NCBI GenBank assembly: GCA_015350385.1
Contig: WNKI01000003.1
Location: 1,087,730-1,151,729, forward strand
Reading direction: 5' to 3'
DNA length: 64,000 nucleotides
Source of the DNA: Aculops lycopersici
Taxonomy: Eukaryota; Arthropoda; Arachnida; Trombidiformes; Eriophyidae
Below the pieces are notes generated by a model that worked only from the letters and a program-made list of their open reading frames with translations, was not told the DNA's origin and did no database searches. The translations under genes and the position numbers were made by a program. This document shows, piece by piece, positions 42,242 to 52,651 of the stretch (its first letter is position 1; every line of letters starts with the position of its first letter).

Positions 42242-43496
42242 AGGGACTTCGCTCCATAGAGAGGGACCGACCGAACGCCCGCTTGACACAACGAAGTGCG
42301 ACAGCTGAAATGTGTGTCCCGCCTTCTGTTTGCTAGCAACACGCGGCCAACTCGCCCAAGATTCCAACCACTCCACTCAACTCGATCCGATTCGACTGCT
42401 TGGTGGCCGTCCTGTGGTCGCGCTGCTCGTGGTTGGCAACGTGAGAGCACCGCTTTGCTTGTATCCACTAATACTCCTGCTGCTATTTCTACCGCCGTGG
42501 AGTTGGCGTTGGTGTTGCAACCTCGCAACGTTGGACTCGCCAACGACTGGGACAACGAGGACCACGATGGCGACGACGGTGACTACTGTAAAGTTGCCAC
42601 GAGCAGCGTAGTTGCAGTAAGCTACTTAAATCGCCGCCGCCACTGCAACCACCACGAGCACCTAGCGACAGGAGGGACCAGCGCAGTGGCCGCCTGCGTC
42701 ATAGGCACACACACACACAAACGTACACACGCACACACTTGTGCACGAGTTGGCCGCTAGCAGTCGGGAGACAAAGGCGCGCAACCACTGGCTTGCCAAG
42801 TGGTTGCGCACTCTCATTTCGGCGGTCGATGTGGTGGTGGCAAAATGCGAGTCGGTCGGTTCCATTGGTTCCAAAAGTTTCGTTGCTTGGTTTGATTTTC
42901 ATCGTCGCAACGAGACTCCCATTCGCGAGAGACAACATTACAGTTGGTATTTCGACAAGAGTTACGGCTACTATTGCAGTTGCATTGTTGCAGCGCATCC
43001 ATTTTAAGTGTTCCATTTCGTGGCTCTTCTCTTCGAGCCGAAACTTCAAGCTGGCCATTGAGAGTTTGGCCATTGGAGCGCTTGTGTCTAGTCAACAAAT
43101 AAACGGCGATCATTTAGGTTCAGCGAGGAGTTGAGCTGTGCGAAAGCGTCTCAAGACAGAGAGAAAGAGAGAGAGAGAGCACCAAAGTGACCAATGAGCT
43201 TTTGGTTTTAGTTGAATGGTTACAACTAAAACAACGATAGAAATAACATCAACTGACAAGAGAAACGTGACCACCGGAAACTGCAAGTTGCCCCTGCAAC
43301 CAATTGGCTTTTTGTTGCTCTGTAGATCCCATCATCTTGATGGCCAAGTCAAACCGGAAGTCTACACTTGAACGCGAACGTGAGGCAAAGGAAGAAGAAG
43401 GGGCAGCAAAATCTAATTCATCGGCCTAAAAGCGAGGCGAAGAATCAGTCTTGAGTCTTTTTTCTCTAAAAAGCACATGTAGAATATATAAATAAC

Positions 43497-44150
43497 ATGG
43501 CACCCAAGAACCAGAGAGACCAAACGGCGCCACCTGCACCTGAGGAGCCGGTGACCGAGTTGGGCCAGTTGCAGGCGAAGGCGAATCAAATAACAGACGA
43601 ATCGTTGGAGTCGACGCGGCGTATGTTGGCTCTGTGCGATGAGAGCAAGGATGCAGGTATCAGAACACTTGTTGGATTGGACGAGCAAGGCGAGCAGTTG
43701 GATAAGATCGAGGAGGATTTGGATAAAATTAATGTTGATATGCGCGAGGCGGAGAAAAATTTAACTGGAATGGAGAAGTGCTGTGGCATTTGTACCTTTC
43801 CCTGCGGAAAGGCGAAGGAGTTTAAGGAAGACGCCGGCACTTGGAAGTCGAGTGAGGATGGCAAGGTTATTAGCGGGCAACCGGCGCGAGTTGTGGACGA
43901 TAGAAACGGGGCCGGGCCAATGTCAACGCAATACATAGCCAAGATTACAAAGGACGCGCGCGAGGACGAGATGGAGGAGAACATGGGCCAGGTGAGCACC
44001 ATGATCGGAAACTTGCGCAACATGGCCATCGATATGGGAAGTGAAATTTCAAACCAAACTAGCCAATTGGATAGGATCAATCAGAAGGCCAATTCAAATG
44101 AGTCGCGAATTAGTAGCGCCAATCAGAGAGCAACGAAATTGTTGCATTAG
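43497..44150 (+). CDS. SNAP25: SNAP-25 (Qbc-SNARE)
   Basis: Plasma-membrane t-SNARE that with syntaxin and synaptobrevin drives synaptic vesicle fusion. The 217-residue frame is uninterrupted, whereas animal SNAP-25 genes usually have several exons. The first SNARE motif spans about residues 20-92 (SLESTRRMLALCDESKDAG), with the central-layer Gln at about residue 64 in DEQGEQ. The palmitoylated linker is KCCGICTFPC (Cys 95, 96, 99, 103). QPARVVDDR follows, and the second SNARE motif (residues 150-217) has its layer Gln at about 187 in SNQTSQLDRI. The N terminus is about 11 residues longer than in vertebrates and Pro/Gln-rich. An AATAAA lies at 44692-44697. The neuronal role is inferred from the family. 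Confidence 0.98.
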   Translation: MAPKNQRDQTAPPAPEEPVTELGQLQAKANQITDESLESTRRMLALCDESKDAGIRTLVGLDEQGEQLDKIEEDLDKINVDMREAEKNLTGMEKCCGICTFPCGKAKEFKEDAGTWKSSEDGKVISGQPARVVDDRNGAGPMSTQYIAKITKDAREDEMEENMGQVSTMIGNLRNMAIDMGSEISNQTSQLDRINQKANSNESRISSANQRATKLLH

Positions 44151-45178
44151 TTTAGGGTTTTGACATTATGTCATATAATCTGATTGACTAGAGAGAAAAT
44201 ACATAAATAGTTGCTTGCTTAATGGCAGTTCATTCTGATCATTGAGTTAGCTCCAATTCTATATATCAGTAGCTCAATAGATTACCATTGGAACTAGCTG
44301 ACTATCCGGCCAATCAAAACCACAACCATCGAGACTATTGTAAGGTCAAGACAATGACTACAAAGCCGACAGCACTACTGTTGTTTTCATCATAAGGATG
44401 ATACAGGCAGTCAATGAGACAAGGATTAGAACAAAGTACAACCAACCAAAACTAAGGAAACCAGAACATAGAGTGAGCCAGTCAGTCGCCGGCAGCTGCT
44501 CGCCACAAGACTGCCGAGGATTATTTGATTATTAAAATAACTTTGTACATTTGTATATACATATATATACATATACATATATATGACACAACAAATTATG
44601 TGATTTAGAACAAGAAGAAAAACTTTGTTGTTTTTCGAAATATTGTTTGTTTTGTTACCATCACTGAACTAATCAACTGAACCATTGCAAGAATAAAAGA
44701 TATCGTGACGAAGAGAATCGAGCTGGACGCTCTCGGGTCTCATTTGGGAGTTGATTAGCAGGTAGGGCGATATTTGATCGCTTAAATTTATTGTGATCGT
44801 TTGGTTATTGTTGTCGTTGTTGTCGCATCTTGTTGAAATTGTTCAGGTGTCTGTTATGTTGATATTTGGCGGTCAAGTAGCTAATCTATTATTAATGATG
44901 CTTTTTCTCTACCTCTCTCATGTACATGTCAAAGATTTATTTGTCTCTTTGTGAGTGTAAAATTGAGTGGAGTTAATGGTGATTATTGAAGCTCATAAGT
45001 TAAAAGTGTATCCGTTTCTATCTTTCTTTCTTTCTTTCTCCTCCTCCTCCTCGCTCTCGTGTCCATTCCATTCCATTCTAATGTGGTGTTGGGATTTGTA
45101 TCGTCCATCGGTCTTGTCTAACAATTGTTGCTTCTGTATGAGTCTGTTTGATGGACATGATTGAATTCTAAAACTCAA
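44151..45178. other. Convergent 3' region between SNAP25 and the secreted protein gene
   Basis: It contains the SNAP25 3' untranslated region, an alternating (TATACA)n tract at 44553-44584, the poly(A) signal at 44692, and pyrimidine runs near 45020. No gene was seen. Confidence 0.6.
44692..44697 (+). terminator. poly(A) signal AATAAA for SNAP25
   Basis: First canonical plus-strand hexamer after the SNAP25 stop codon, about 540 bases downstream. Confidence 0.45.
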
Positions 45179-46108
45179 TTACCTCCTCTTAACAGGAGTC
45201 GCTATCGTCAAGCTCCCAATGGGCGAGCTGACAACAGGTGAGCTAACTGACGCCTGTTGCTGTTGCTGTTGCTGTTGTTGTTGTTGCTGCAGCTGCTGCT
45301 GCTGTAATTGTTGCTGTTGCTGTTGCTGTTGCTGGTGATGCTGCTGGATGGCTGCAATCATGGATGAGGCAGCTTGAATGGGGCCGTAATTGGCGATCGA
45401 ATGTAGAGTATTGGCCACCTGCTGCTGCTGTTGCTCGCTAGCTTGCTGTTGTTGTTGTTGTTGTTGAGCCTGTTGCTCGTTGTATTGCTGGTGATTTCTC
45501 GCCAACTGGGCGGCAGCGGCCGCAACCAAGAACGCCGGATGCTCCTCGGAGCTCGTCGACTTGAGGTCACTCACGCTGGTTGGCGCCATCTTTTGGTCAT
45601 GCTGCTGTTGTGAATCCGAGGAGCCTCCGCTTCCGGTTTGCTTGTAATCCTGTGGCCAGGCCTCGAAGATTTCGCTCATACTGCTTGGAGTTGAGATGAA
45701 AGCTGGTAGAGCCCAAGTTTGGTGTCCCTCGCTGGCGGCGTGATGGTGGTGGCCGTGGTGATGATGGTGCTCTTGGGGTATTTTCACTATCATCTGTTTC
45801 TTGAACCATTTCTTCCAGGGTTTCTCGCTCTTCTTCTTCTTAAACACAACCTTCAACACCTTTACGGGAACTTTCTTATAAACGGGAACCTTCTTGTATG
45901 TTGTGCCAACCTCCTTAACAACCACATACTTTTTAGACTTTTTTCCCGCTTCGGCAAACAGATTTGCTGGCTGGTAAAATTCTATTAGCGCCACACTGAG
46001 GAGCAGGATATTGAATAGATTGTTTAGGGTTAAATAGTGACTGAAACCAGTGTTAAATTTTGCACTCTGAGCCGAGGGGCCTCTGTTTGTTATGCTGAGG
46101 AGCTTCAT
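45179..46108 (-). CDS. Secreted or anchored Lys/His/Gln-rich protein, family unknown
   Basis: A 309-residue frame with an ATG at 46108. A hydrophobic segment (LFNILLLSVALIEFY, about residues 31-45) is preceded by about 30 polar residues and fits a signal anchor or long signal peptide, ending near FAEAG. After it comes a basic Lys/Val/Pro region (YVVVKEVGTTYKKVPVYKK, then VPVKVLKVVFKKKK), an aromatic-basic patch (KPWKKWFKKQ), a His cluster near residues 113-124, and a C-terminal half dominated by Gln runs. The Val-Pro-Val-Lys pattern is reminiscent of arthropod cuticle-type extracellular proteins, but I cannot assign a family. The long continuous frame in a low-complexity region and the hydrophobic segment support a real gene. 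Confidence 0.65.
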   Translation of the reverse strand: MKLLSITNRGPSAQSAKFNTGFSHYLTLNNLFNILLLSVALIEFYQPANLFAEAGKKSKKYVVVKEVGTTYKKVPVYKKVPVKVLKVVFKKKKSEKPWKKWFKKQMIVKIPQEHHHHHGHHHHAASEGHQTWALPAFISTPSSMSEIFEAWPQDYKQTGSGGSSDSQQQHDQKMAPTSVSDLKSTSSEEHPAFLVAAAAAQLARNHQQYNEQQAQQQQQQQQASEQQQQQVANTLHSIANYGPIQAASSMIAAIQQHHQQQQQQQQQLQQQQLQQQQQQQQQQQQASVSSPVVSSPIGSLTIATPVKRR

Positions 46109-47052
46109 GTTTGCATGTAAATAAAAATGTAAATGTATATATACGTCTTGTTTGGTTGGTTTATGTGGCCTTGTTTGTTGAGAGATACTGAGTGTGAGAT
46201 GTTCTTTTGTATTTTCTCTTCAAACGCGTTACTTGATTGATTTATTCACGCTTGCTTGACTTGCCTAACCCACTGACTGTTGGCTAGCAATATTGTATCG
46301 GACAACAGGTGGTCGTCCTCTCACGAGTGATGCTCAATTGAAAATGAGTTGATGTTGATGCTTAGCAAACTAAGACGCGACTACCAATCGCCTAGATGAA
46401 ACTAGATTACTTATTGCTAATCTATCATAAAAACAAACTGCAAATATTGAATATCATGCTGCCCATTACTAGTTGCACCTTTAAGAATCGCGTGGCCGCC
46501 CACTTTCCCCTCTCAAATATCGCACACGACCTTGTGATTTTGGACCTTAAGACTTGACAAATTCGAACAACCAAATAGAGAGTGACAAATAGAAATTTGC
46601 ACACATTGCATTGCACTTGGTCGCTGATGGACCTGAGAAACTGATCTCATTGCTCCCTTAGTCACTCACTCATTGTGACCACACCTGCTGTCTTTCCTCG
46701 CAGTCGGCAAGCTCATCTTCGGCGATCCACTAGCTACTAGGAGCCAGCATCCGCCGTTAGTTTTGTTGCGTTGCATTGCATTGCGTTATGGTGGCCGAAG
46801 GAGCTACCACTCGCTTGCTATCTCTTGTCATTTGTAAGCGTCTCAGATAAGTACCCGCCAGCTAGCAGCCGGTTGCAACAAGTAGGTGAGCCGCGGCTGG
46901 CAAGTCATTGTAATGAGCAACAACGACAGTAGCAACAAGTGGTCCCTGTGTCCCATTGCCAGCGCACCATACAGTTATGTCATTGTGTGTTTACGCTCAA
47001 CAAGCTTTAGTGTGCAGGCAGGTAATCGATATGACCACTGAACTAACATCCG

Positions 47053-47076
47053 ACTGGCTGGCTGGCTGGCTGGCTG
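47053..47076. repeat. (GGCT)6 microsatellite
   Basis: Tandem GGCT tetranucleotide. Confidence 0.9.
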
Positions 47077-47861
47077 CCTTGCCGACATCAATCAATTCAT
47101 GATTTGATCCACAAGTGTGCTGGCAAGTAAATAGAACAAGACGGCCGACTGGAAATACAACTCTCTCTTTCTCTCGCTGAATGCATGGATTGAGGTATCA
47201 ACAGAATCGGCGTCGTCGTCGTGGTCTTGGGTGATGCAGGCGGCCGTGTGACTTACGCAACCGGCAAAGGTCTTCGCTCGCCGCCGACCTGACTGATGGA
47301 TTGGATTTGTTTGACAAAAGAGCCATCGTAACGGTGGCATTACTAACCGCATCCGATACGACCAACATAAACCAACAATGGCGCCAGTATAATAAATATA
47401 AACGAGCTGCGCAACTCGCTTCCAGTTCACCTTCGTCGTCGTGTGTCTTGAAAGTTGCTTGTTGGTTGGTTAGTTGGCGGCAATTACCTATCGTGTGCTC
47501 AAGCTACCTGCATACCCATCTAGCTAACTAACGACTATTAATAGCCTGAACTTGTGTTTGTCAAACCAACAAATTGGTGTCCTTGGGAAGAGTTAGTTAG
47601 AGATCATCATGTCTAGTGTTTCTGGTGGCAGTATGAGTCAATCGTAATCCTTGCACATGTGATGGACTGACTGTACAATGAACTTCCAACTTTTAACTGA
47701 GAAAAGTTGAACCTTGAAAAGTCAACTTCTGCTGGCTCTTGTGGCAACTGTCATATAGGATATGTCAACATGGACGGATGTACATGATGTAAAATAAAAC
47801 ATAAAATCTTTTCCTTTATTGTTGTCGTTTCCATCAAAAGCGAGAGAAACATTCCTTCTTC

Positions 47862-47884
47862 TTGTCGTGTCGTGTCGTGTCTTG
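47862..47884. repeat. (GTGTC)n repeat
   Basis: Tandem TCGTG pentanucleotide units. Confidence 0.85.
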
Positions 47885-47940
47885 TCTCAAGTCATTCTTG
47901 CGACAGATTAAATTATAACAAATCTCGAATGAGGAAAAAA

Positions 47941-49860
47941 TTATAGCAGCCACCATCTAAGTGCAATCATAATGATTGCTGAGGCCATAGCGGCTAACGG
48001 AACGGTTACAATCCAGGTGATAGCGATATTGCCAAACAATTTCCAATCAACAGCCTGATCGCCGCCACCCTCCGCCTGTTTATCACGCTCCTCCGCGCTC
48101 ATGTCCAACAGGTTGTCTTGGGAGAGAAACTTTGAGCTCACTAAGCCAACAATGACCACCGAGCCAACCTTACAATGAGTGGTACTGATGGGAAGTCCCA
48201 ATTTTGAGGCGAACAAAACGGAAATGGCAGCGCCAAGTTCAATCGAGAACCCCTTGGATGGTGTCAACTTTGTCAAACCCTCGCCGACTGTCGCCATGAC
48301 CGCTCGGCCCCAAGCCCAGAGTCCCGTACAAATGCCAATGCCGCCAAAGGCCAGGATCCAAATGGGCGTTTGCTGGCTTATATCCTCCTCGCCGTTTGCA
48401 TAGATGTTCCAGATTGGAATCAAAGGAGCAACCGCATTACTGACGTCATTCGAGCCGTGAGCAAAGCTCGCGAAGCAAGCGGTTAAAATTTGTAACGTGG
48501 AAAACAACCTGAACACTTCATATCGCTCGCCACTTATCATTTCCGGTCGCCCATTTCCACTTGGGCCACCACCACCGAAACTACCACCGGTTGCTCTGCC
48601 CACCTCCAAATCCGTGATATTCTTTTTGTTTGTTGTTGGAACAGCCGACGGTGGGCCACTTAGGTCCACCTCCTCCAGTTGCGTGTGAGTATCCTGAGCA
48701 AGTTGTCTAGTTAAATGAGCTGGCTTCGGTGCAATTGGAGGCTTTGGGCCCCTCGATGATGTGGTTAGCTCAGCCAATTGGTTGGCATCCAATGTTAGCT
48801 CGTTTGGTCTCGAGCGGACAGTTGCAGTCTTGGCGTCTGGCGAGGATTTACCTGTACCAGATACTGAAGACAGAGGTGCGAACTTCCGCTTTAGCTGCTC
48901 AATATTTGAATCTCCCTTGAATGCGTCATTGTCGTAGCCGGCAACTGAGGGTTTCTCAACAAACGAGGTGCTCTTTCGAGCTTGACTGGCTGTCGGATCG
49001 GATTTTGCACTCATTATTTCCAATCTTTGAGGTGCTAACGAGGGCTTTGATCCACTTCCTCCGCCTCCGCCGCCTCCTCTACGGCTTGACATTTGTATGA
49101 TCTCACCCAAAATCGAGCGCCGCAATTTGGGCACCATCACGAGAGCAACATAGCTTATGGTTGCACCTGCGGCCATGAGGGAAATGAACAATCCGTGATA
49201 CCATTTCAAGGTATTCAAACCAAATACTTCTGGTCCATCGATCACAATGGATGCAACGTTTATGAAGATTGTTGCCCCGTAGAATAAAGGCAACGCCTTT
49301 AGTCCATATCTAAGAGGATCTATCTTTCTGATTACAGTTCTGGAAACTAAAACGTATATCAGCGATGATATGGTTCCAGATATAAGTGGCGAGGCAAACC
49401 AGGAGGCAACAATGCGCGCCATTAGCGACCACTTGATGGATTCCCAACCGCGTAGCACAACCGAAAAGCCAATTGTTGCGCCGATAATACTGTGTGTACC
49501 TGAGATAGGCATCTTGAGTGCAGTGGCCACCAGATTCCATATTGCTGAACCGATTAAACATGATAGAGCTCCTAGAAATAGTTCCTTTTGGGCACCTTGA
49601 TATAGTGAAACATCGTAAATATTTCTTCTGAAAGTATCACAAACTGAATAACCAAGTAAAGTGGCACCGGCAACCTCGAAGATTGTGGCTAGAATGCAAG
49701 CCTGCGTTACAGTTAATACTTTTGAACCCACTGAGGTACCAAAGGAGTTTGAGACGTCATTTGCTCCAACACTAAATGCTAATAGAAATGCAATGACAAA
49801 ACTAACAATAATTAGCCATAATAACTCTGGTGCCAATGGTTCGAGTAGCTCGAGGAGCAT
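47941..49860 (-). CDS. SLC20A: Sodium-dependent phosphate transporter PiT (SLC20 family)
   Basis: Plasma-membrane Na+/phosphate symporter with inverted-repeat architecture. The 639-residue intronless frame carries both PiT signatures: GANDVSNSFGT at residues 32-42, and HGSNDVSNAVAPL at about 465-478. Hydrophobic segments flank each (LLWLIIVSFVIAFLLAFS; SGTHSIIGATIGFSVVLRG; ISTTHCKVGSVVIVGLVSS). Between them is a large hydrophilic cytosolic loop of about 200 residues, rich in Gly, Ser and Pro, as in animal PiT1/PiT2. The length agrees with the family (about 650). The ATG at 49860 begins just before the first membrane helix. I cannot say whether it is closer to SLC20A1 or SLC20A2; a single invertebrate PiT is likely. 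Confidence 0.97.
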   Translation of the reverse strand: MLLELLEPLAPELLWLIIVSFVIAFLLAFSVGANDVSNSFGTSVGSKVLTVTQACILATIFEVAGATLLGYSVCDTFRRNIYDVSLYQGAQKELFLGALSCLIGSAIWNLVATALKMPISGTHSIIGATIGFSVVLRGWESIKWSLMARIVASWFASPLISGTISSLIYVLVSRTVIRKIDPLRYGLKALPLFYGATIFINVASIVIDGPEVFGLNTLKWYHGLFISLMAAGATISYVALVMVPKLRRSILGEIIQMSSRRGGGGGGGSGSKPSLAPQRLEIMSAKSDPTASQARKSTSFVEKPSVAGYDNDAFKGDSNIEQLKRKFAPLSSVSGTGKSSPDAKTATVRSRPNELTLDANQLAELTTSSRGPKPPIAPKPAHLTRQLAQDTHTQLEEVDLSGPPSAVPTTNKKNITDLEVGRATGGSFGGGGPSGNGRPEMISGERYEVFRLFSTLQILTACFASFAHGSNDVSNAVAPLIPIWNIYANGEEDISQQTPIWILAFGGIGICTGLWAWGRAVMATVGEGLTKLTPSKGFSIELGAAISVLFASKLGLPISTTHCKVGSVVIVGLVSSKFLSQDNLLDMSAEERDKQAEGGGDQAVDWKLFGNIAITWIVTVPLAAMASAIIMIALRWWLL

Positions 49861-50797
49861 TTTGATGTGTTCTTCTGTTTGCTAGTAATATTATTATTAT
49901 TATAATTATTATTTGTTCACTAGATAACTTATGAAAGATTTGCAGTGGTGGTCTCGATCGTCACGTTGGCCACCTGATGCTCTATATTTGTTTGAGGCTA
50001 TCGCGAAAGAAACATACACTCAAACACAGTCACAATCAAAGTGGTAATGTGCTAAAACAATCAAGTTGAGTCTTGGCGATGGAGATAGAGATGGAGATGA
50101 GTAAGTTGGTGGCCTCAGGTAACTGGCGGCCATTTGTTGATGCTGCGGTTGCGTGTGGCCCAATGGTTGAGCATGGCGACAACGCCACAGCTCTCTGTAG
50201 TCAGCCAGAGAGTCAAGTCTAATTGGATTAGATGATCATCATGCCACTGCTGCCATATTTGCTGTCGCCCGATGATGATCAAATCAAACCAAACTAGATC
50301 GACAAAAATGAGTTAGTTTTAGAGACGACGATCAAACAGAATAAGCGCAACCCTCGCGTTACTCCAGCGCTAGCTGATAGTATCAGTGGCTTTGCCATTG
50401 GCTGTAGATTCCATTGATTCACATCGACTTGGACCAAAATCGTCTCGATATTTATTGTTTCAATGAGGAAAAGAATAGAAGAGATAGAGAGGCGCTTGTT
50501 GTAGATCTCTTGCCAAGAGAGTAAAACATTGACATTGTCGCCTACTGGTTGAGAGGCGAACATTTCTAAACATGAATCTATCGCTATTAAGCCAAATGTC
50601 CATTGTTTTCAAATCAGTTACATGGAAGATCAATGTCAATGTCTCGACTACTGGTTATAATCATGCTATCGCCGCCACTGCTGTTACACTTGCCATTGAG
50701 TAGTTAGTGTATAAACAATTGGTGGCTTATGGTTGAGAGACAAAGTCGGTTGAATAGAAAAGTGTATCATTTTATATTATTAGCAGTTTGATTCAAA
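49861..50797. other. 5' flank of the phosphate transporter / 3' flank of NBAS-like
   Basis: No gene was seen. It contains short ATT repeats at about 49890-49910 and no recognisable frames. Confidence 0.55.
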
Positions 50798-52651
50798 TCA
50801 TATTTGATTGAGTTCACAATAAGCTCTAAGAATTTTCTCATCTCTCATCCTAAGTTCAGCCACATGGTTTAGGATCTTGGCGCTCAATCTCCCATCTGGA
50901 TCATCACAGTGGGCCAAGGCGAAGGCAAGAAGTTTGTATTTGGCCTCGTTATTCTTAAACTGCTTCAATGTACCTAGTTGACAACATAGTTGCCAGTTTT
51001 CCTTAAAGTTTTGATCCATTATTAGCTGGCAAGCCTCGTAGCAAGCACTGTAGTCTTCGAGGGCTAAATTCTGGCCAAACATATCGGCAAGCAACTTGAC
51101 CTGACGTTCGCGTTCAATTTTCTTGATTTCAATGCCAATTTCATCAATAGTGTCATCTAAATCCTTAGTCCATTCAGCCACAAAGTTGTCCTCCTCAATG
51201 CAATCCAACAGATGATTGTAAACAGTCTTGCAAATCTTTTCCCTGTTATTGGCTAGTTTCCTGAAGTATTTCCTAAGCAGCTCACCCTTTTGCTCAAGAT
51301 TAAATTTGTTATCCATCTCTCTTCGATGAATGTAAGGTATCACATATTGGCGGAATCTATTCTTGCAGTGATCTATCGAGTCGCCTGTAATCAGAAATAA
51401 TCGTTCAATATCCGACATCTTGTTGAATTCATCGTAACTCAAATAAATGTTACTATCTGCACAACATTCGTAAACTATCTCATTGAATTCACGTAAATTC
51501 TCCTGAGTACATTTGAGATTCTTTATATTTAGCTCTGTACCTAATGATAAGAGTTGGATTGCACTCGTTAGCAATAGAGTTCTGGATTCTATTTCTAAGG
51601 CTCGCTCTGTGAACCATTGTGTCAACAAGTCTGATGTCAATGGCTTGAGATACTTTTTGAGATGACTATTCGAATTGTAAAATTCCTTCTCAAACTCCTC
51701 GGCCACCTCCCTAACAATCATCTTAACCGATGATCCTGGATTACGATCGCTCCAATCTAGCTCTTCGCGTTTAATTTGACCCGAAATGGCTCTCCATTCG
51801 TAGACGACGTCATCTTCTCTCAAACAGGGTAACAGGTTTCGATATTGGAACGGTGAGCTGGTTTCGGGAAAGTTTGATAATATAGACAGTATATGTGGGG
51901 CTAAATCGTCGGTGTAGAAATTTAACAATATTTCAACAGCATGGGCATCACCATCGTTGGAATAATATATACAATTGCTCAGAGGAGATTTTTGTCTAAA
52001 ATCATGGTAGAAGACATGATCGAAATGTTGCTGAATCTCACGATAATCGCCGAGGATATTTTCGTAGGCAAAGAGGGAATGCTCATAACGGATTAAGTTC
52101 TGTCTACATCGACACAATTCCTTTTGCTTATCGTTTAGGTTATCGAAATCTATCAGTCCTTCGATGGCTTCGTTGTCAATATCATCGCCCAACAACGGGA
52201 GTGTTTCCTCCGATCGACCACGCCGTCCAAATGGAAGTCTAGACTTTTTACGTTTCTCATCATGATCAGTCTGATTGATTGATGTTTCATTACCAAGCTG
52301 ATATAATAGCCTTAAATTTGCCTCTCGGAGACCAAATTCTATTAGAGTTCTGCATGCTTCGTAGGATGTGGGTACTGTTTTTACACAATCACTTATGGCC
52401 CACAATTTGTCTTGTATATTGCCAAGTACATTATTGATAGATTGTACAGTTATGGCCCTATTCCTCCACTTACACTTGTACACCATATCAATGTCAAGGT
52501 AAACATGTTGTTGAGCCAATTTGAGGGCCTCATCGTAGTTTTTCTCGTGCAACAATTGATAAAATAGGTCCTCGAAATTTTGCTGGCTTGCAAATCCAAA
52601 ATAAGTAGACAGCTTTTTGACAAGGCTAACCAGTTGGTAGATGTACTCCAT
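50798..52651 (-). CDS. NBAS: NBAS / Sec39-domain protein, reduced form
   Basis: Subunit of the NRZ (Dsl1) tethering complex for Golgi-to-ER COPI vesicles; vertebrate NBAS also supports nonsense-mediated decay. The 617-residue intronless frame aligns by eye with the NBAS Sec39 region: DIDMVYKCKWRNRAITVQSI, then KELCRCRQNLIRYE, YENILGDYREIQQHFD, AVEILLNFYTDDLAPHILS, ILSNFPETSSPFQYRNLLP, and near the C terminus YSACYEACQLIMDQNFKENW, CCQLGTLKQF and LLAFALAHCDDPDG. Human NBAS is about 2370 residues with an N-terminal beta-propeller and a long helical C terminus. Here both are absent, giving a size like yeast Sec39/Dsl3 (about 700). The ATG at 52651 immediately precedes the Sec39-like repeats, and I saw no propeller-coding sequence upstream. 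Confidence 0.9.
   Translation of the reverse strand: MEYIYQLVSLVKKLSTYFGFASQQNFEDLFYQLLHEKNYDEALKLAQQHVYLDIDMVYKCKWRNRAITVQSINNVLGNIQDKLWAISDCVKTVPTSYEACRTLIEFGLREANLRLLYQLGNETSINQTDHDEKRKKSRLPFGRRGRSEETLPLLGDDIDNEAIEGLIDFDNLNDKQKELCRCRQNLIRYEHSLFAYENILGDYREIQQHFDHVFYHDFRQKSPLSNCIYYSNDGDAHAVEILLNFYTDDLAPHILSILSNFPETSSPFQYRNLLPCLREDDVVYEWRAISGQIKREELDWSDRNPGSSVKMIVREVAEEFEKEFYNSNSHLKKYLKPLTSDLLTQWFTERALEIESRTLLLTSAIQLLSLGTELNIKNLKCTQENLREFNEIVYECCADSNIYLSYDEFNKMSDIERLFLITGDSIDHCKNRFRQYVIPYIHRREMDNKFNLEQKGELLRKYFRKLANNREKICKTVYNHLLDCIEEDNFVAEWTKDLDDTIDEIGIEIKKIERERQVKLLADMFGQNLALEDYSACYEACQLIMDQNFKENWQLCCQLGTLKQFKNNEAKYKLLAFALAHCDDPDGRLSAKILNHVAELRMRDEKILRAYCELNQI

Larger units (their letters stand above)
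27958..43496. other. Gene-free block of about 15.5 kb upstream of SNAP25
   Basis: Many open frames occur but none shows a domain, signal peptide or family resemblance, and overlapping frames on both strands are about equally open. The block is rich in short simple repeats, GA/CT runs, GCTAGC palindromes and inverted repeats, and it contains the assembly gap at 31824-31843. It may carry SNAP25 leader exons, enhancers or long noncoding RNA, but I cannot support any one of these from sequence. Confidence 0.55.
46109..47940. other. Gene-free interval of 1.8 kb
   Basis: No supported gene. It contains (GGCT)n at 47053-47076, (GTGTC)n at 47862-47884 and, on the minus strand, AATAAA (about 47820-47815) for the phosphate transporter. 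The 112-codon frame at 47092-47430 (minus) has no family features. Confidence 0.55.

Noticed and set aside
42296..43134. Overlapping frames of 99 to 154 codons on both strands
   Set aside because: Mutually overlapping and family-less; typical of GC-richer noncoding DNA with few stops.
47092..47430. 112-codon minus-strand frame upstream of the phosphate transporter 3' end
   Set aside because: No homology features, repetitive surroundings, no supporting start context.
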